From: an uncultured Lachnospiraceae bacterium
GTDB taxonomy: Bacteria > Bacillota > Clostridia > Lachnospirales > Lachnospiraceae
Reading direction: 5' to 3'
Length of the DNA stretch: 63,226 nucleotides
Assembly: GCA_949878435.1 (NCBI GenBank)
Contig: CATLAK010000020.1
Location: 1 to 63,226, forward strand
Shown: positions 62,144 to 63,226 of the stretch, piece after piece
How positions within the stretch are numbered: position 1 is the stretch's first letter
Layout of the letters: every line of letters starts with the position of its first letter
The notes under the pieces: generated by a model
The model's database searches: none
Told to the model about the DNA's origin: nothing
Seen by the model: only the letters and a program-made list of their open reading frames with translations
Program-made: the position numbers and the translations under genes

Positions 62144-62926
62144 ATGAATCGATACGAGAAAGGCATGGAAACAAAAGGCATGAAAAGAAAAGTAATAGGT
62201 GGGGCAGCAGCATTGCTGGCAATTACAATTATGACAGGATGCGGGAACGCGATACCCGAGTTAAATGACCAGCAGCAGGAGCTGGTGGTGGAATATGCAG
62301 CAGGAATGGCGCTTAAGTATGATGTCAATCGTGAAAGTAAACTGGTCGAACTTACATTAGAGCAGGAAGCACCTGCACCGGAAGAGGAGGCGCCGGTTCA
62401 GGAGGCAGATACGGATACGGAAAATGCGGAGACAGCAGCTCCTGATACCGATCAGCCAGATGAGGCACTGCCTGATGTGACGGTGATTGATAATACACAG
62501 AGTACATCCATTGAAGCTTTTTTGAATATGGATGCTGTCACATTTACTTATACCGGCTGCGAAACATATGATTTTTATCCTGACGAGACTTTAGAGGAAG
62601 AGTTTTATTTCGTAATGAATGCGACCCAGGGAAATAAGCTTCTTGTTCTAAAATTTATGGCAGAAAATGTATCAGGCGCAGATGCCGTTCTTGACATGAA
62701 TCAGAGTGAGACCAGATATACACTTACCGTAAATGGAGAAAGAAAAAATGCGCTGACTACAATGCTGCTAAATGATCTGGCACATTATCAGGGAACGATC
62801 GCTCCCGGTGAGAGCGTAGAATTGGTTCTGGTATGCGAGGTGCCGAATGATCAGGCAGAAATGACGCCTGCCTTGGAGCTGACTATGAAAAATGTAGATA
62901 ATTCTGCTACAATTTCACTGAATTAA
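62144..62926 (+). CDS. DUF5067-type lipoprotein
   Basis: About 260 residues. The lipoprotein signal ends TIMTGC with the anchor Cys near residue 33. A low-complexity acidic linker follows (AETAAPDTDQPDEALPDV), then a C-terminal beta-sandwich-like domain (FYFVMNATQGNKLLVLKFMAENVSGA, YQGTIAPGESVELVLVCEVP). This matches the DUF4352/DUF5067 immunoglobulin-like lipoproteins. The start is uncertain: 62144, 62165 and 62180 are possible and none has an ideal ribosome site. It follows the two-component genes and may be regulated by them. Confidence 0.75.
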   Translation: MNRYEKGMETKGMKRKVIGGAAALLAITIMTGCGNAIPELNDQQQELVVEYAAGMALKYDVNRESKLVELTLEQEAPAPEEEAPVQEADTDTENAETAAPDTDQPDEALPDVTVIDNTQSTSIEAFLNMDAVTFTYTGCETYDFYPDETLEEEFYFVMNATQGNKLLVLKFMAENVSGADAVLDMNQSETRYTLTVNGERKNALTTMLLNDLAHYQGTIAPGESVELVLVCEVPNDQAEMTPALELTMKNVDNSATISLN

Positions 62927-62951
62927 AGTGGTAAACTGTTACATGACCATC

Positions 62952-62978
62952 AAAAAGACCCGGAAAACGGGTCTTTTT
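62952..62978 (+). terminator. Terminator after the lipoprotein gene
   Basis: AAAAAGACCCG pairs with CGGGTCTTTTT around GAAAA, ending in a T-run. It is a classic intrinsic terminator and can act in both directions. Confidence 0.9.
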
Positions 62979-63030
62979 CCATGTTTTTAAAAGTGTGCAA
63001 AAAAATTCTACAAATTTTTTAAAATTAGTG

Positions 63031-63226
63031 TTGACATTATGGGGGAGGGGTGATATAGTATATTTCGCTGCGGGTGATAAATCACAGAGAACCGCAGGCA
63101 GGACCTTGACAAATGAACAGCAATGCAACCCTGAAAATTCAGAAGAATTATTCAGAAACGAACGGGACAGAGAGATCTGTCCAGACCAAGAAGAACAGTA
63201 ATAACGGTTAAAAGGAAAAGCCAGAA
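63031..63226 (+). promoter_or_regulatory. Strong promoter and untranslated leader, probably of an rRNA operon
   Basis: TTGACA at 63031-63036, 17 bases, TATAGT at 63054-63059. The 165 bases after it have no plausible gene. They contain a leader-like sequence (CCTTGACAAATGAACAGCAATGC) similar in wording to the spacers just before 16S rRNA in Clostridia. The 16S gene itself would lie beyond the right edge, so this is inferred. Confidence 0.5.

Noticed and set aside
1..63226. CRISPR arrays, tRNA genes, insertion-sequence transposases
   Set aside because: None seen on reading both strands; the only tRNA-like sequence is the tmRNA end.

Overview
This is about 63 kb of chromosome from a low-to-mid GC Firmicute. 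It is most likely a gut Clostridia of the Lachnospiraceae type. The basis is strong AGGAGG ribosome binding sites, several TTG/GTG starts, a tryptophan T-box, a two-piece-acceptor tmRNA next to smpB, a SpoVB-like flippase, and the gap-pgk-tpi / gpmI / eno / secG-rnr-smpB-ssrA gene set. The species cannot be named from the sequence alone.

Region by region. (1) 1-5.6 kb is accessory DNA: a BlaR1/BlaI beta-lactam sensing pair running off the left edge, an XRE regulator divergent from a large serine recombinase, a Fic-domain protein behind a duplicated operator/promoter, a spaced motif repeated on both sides of fic, and the C-terminal remnant of an ATP-binding protein. (2) 5.6-19.3 kb is mixed housekeeping and accessory genes, two of them frameshifted (a GNAT acetyltransferase and a GIY-YIG protein). 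The rest are a metallophosphoesterase, a sigma factor with DUF2461, a LysR/hydrolase divergent pair, two PHP phosphatases (the second at 22-23 kb), a PatB-type lyase, a LMW phosphatase, an SDR epimerase, a chemotaxis receptor and a MOP flippase. (3) 19.4-22.1 kb is a nifS-nifU-mnmA operon for sulfur transfer and tRNA thiolation. (4) 23.07-23.47 kb is a striking palindromic element with 119-bp perfectly matched arms. (5) 23.7-55.6 kb holds the lower-glycolysis genes gap, pgk, tpiA, gpmI and eno, followed by secG, rnr, smpB and ssrA. In many Clostridia these are contiguous. Here they are split by two blocks of membrane glycosylation genes: a GT2 polyprenyl-phosphate glycosyltransferase, several GT-C-like multi-membrane proteins, and a tandem pair of PMT-type protein mannosyltransferases. 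These blocks also carry a DEAD-box helicase, a TPR protein, a CDF transporter and a GntR/ABC operon. (6) 55.7-62.9 kb is tmRNA, then a Trp-specific T-box controlling a trpXYZ tryptophan ABC transporter, an unknown membrane protein, an OmpR-type two-component system and a lipoprotein. The window ends in what looks like an rRNA operon promoter and leader.

How the genes may work together (inference). The GT2 enzyme would charge a lipid carrier with a hexose on the inner face. The GT-C and PMT enzymes would then transfer it on the outer face to proteins or glycans. Four of these membrane enzymes carry an apparently beta-rich extracytoplasmic domain right after the first membrane helix, an architecture shared across the locus. 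The best candidates for undescribed biology are this split-glycolysis glycosylation island, the 402-bp palindromic element, and the Fic protein whose catalytic His is Gln and whose promoter sits inside tandem 57-bp operator units.
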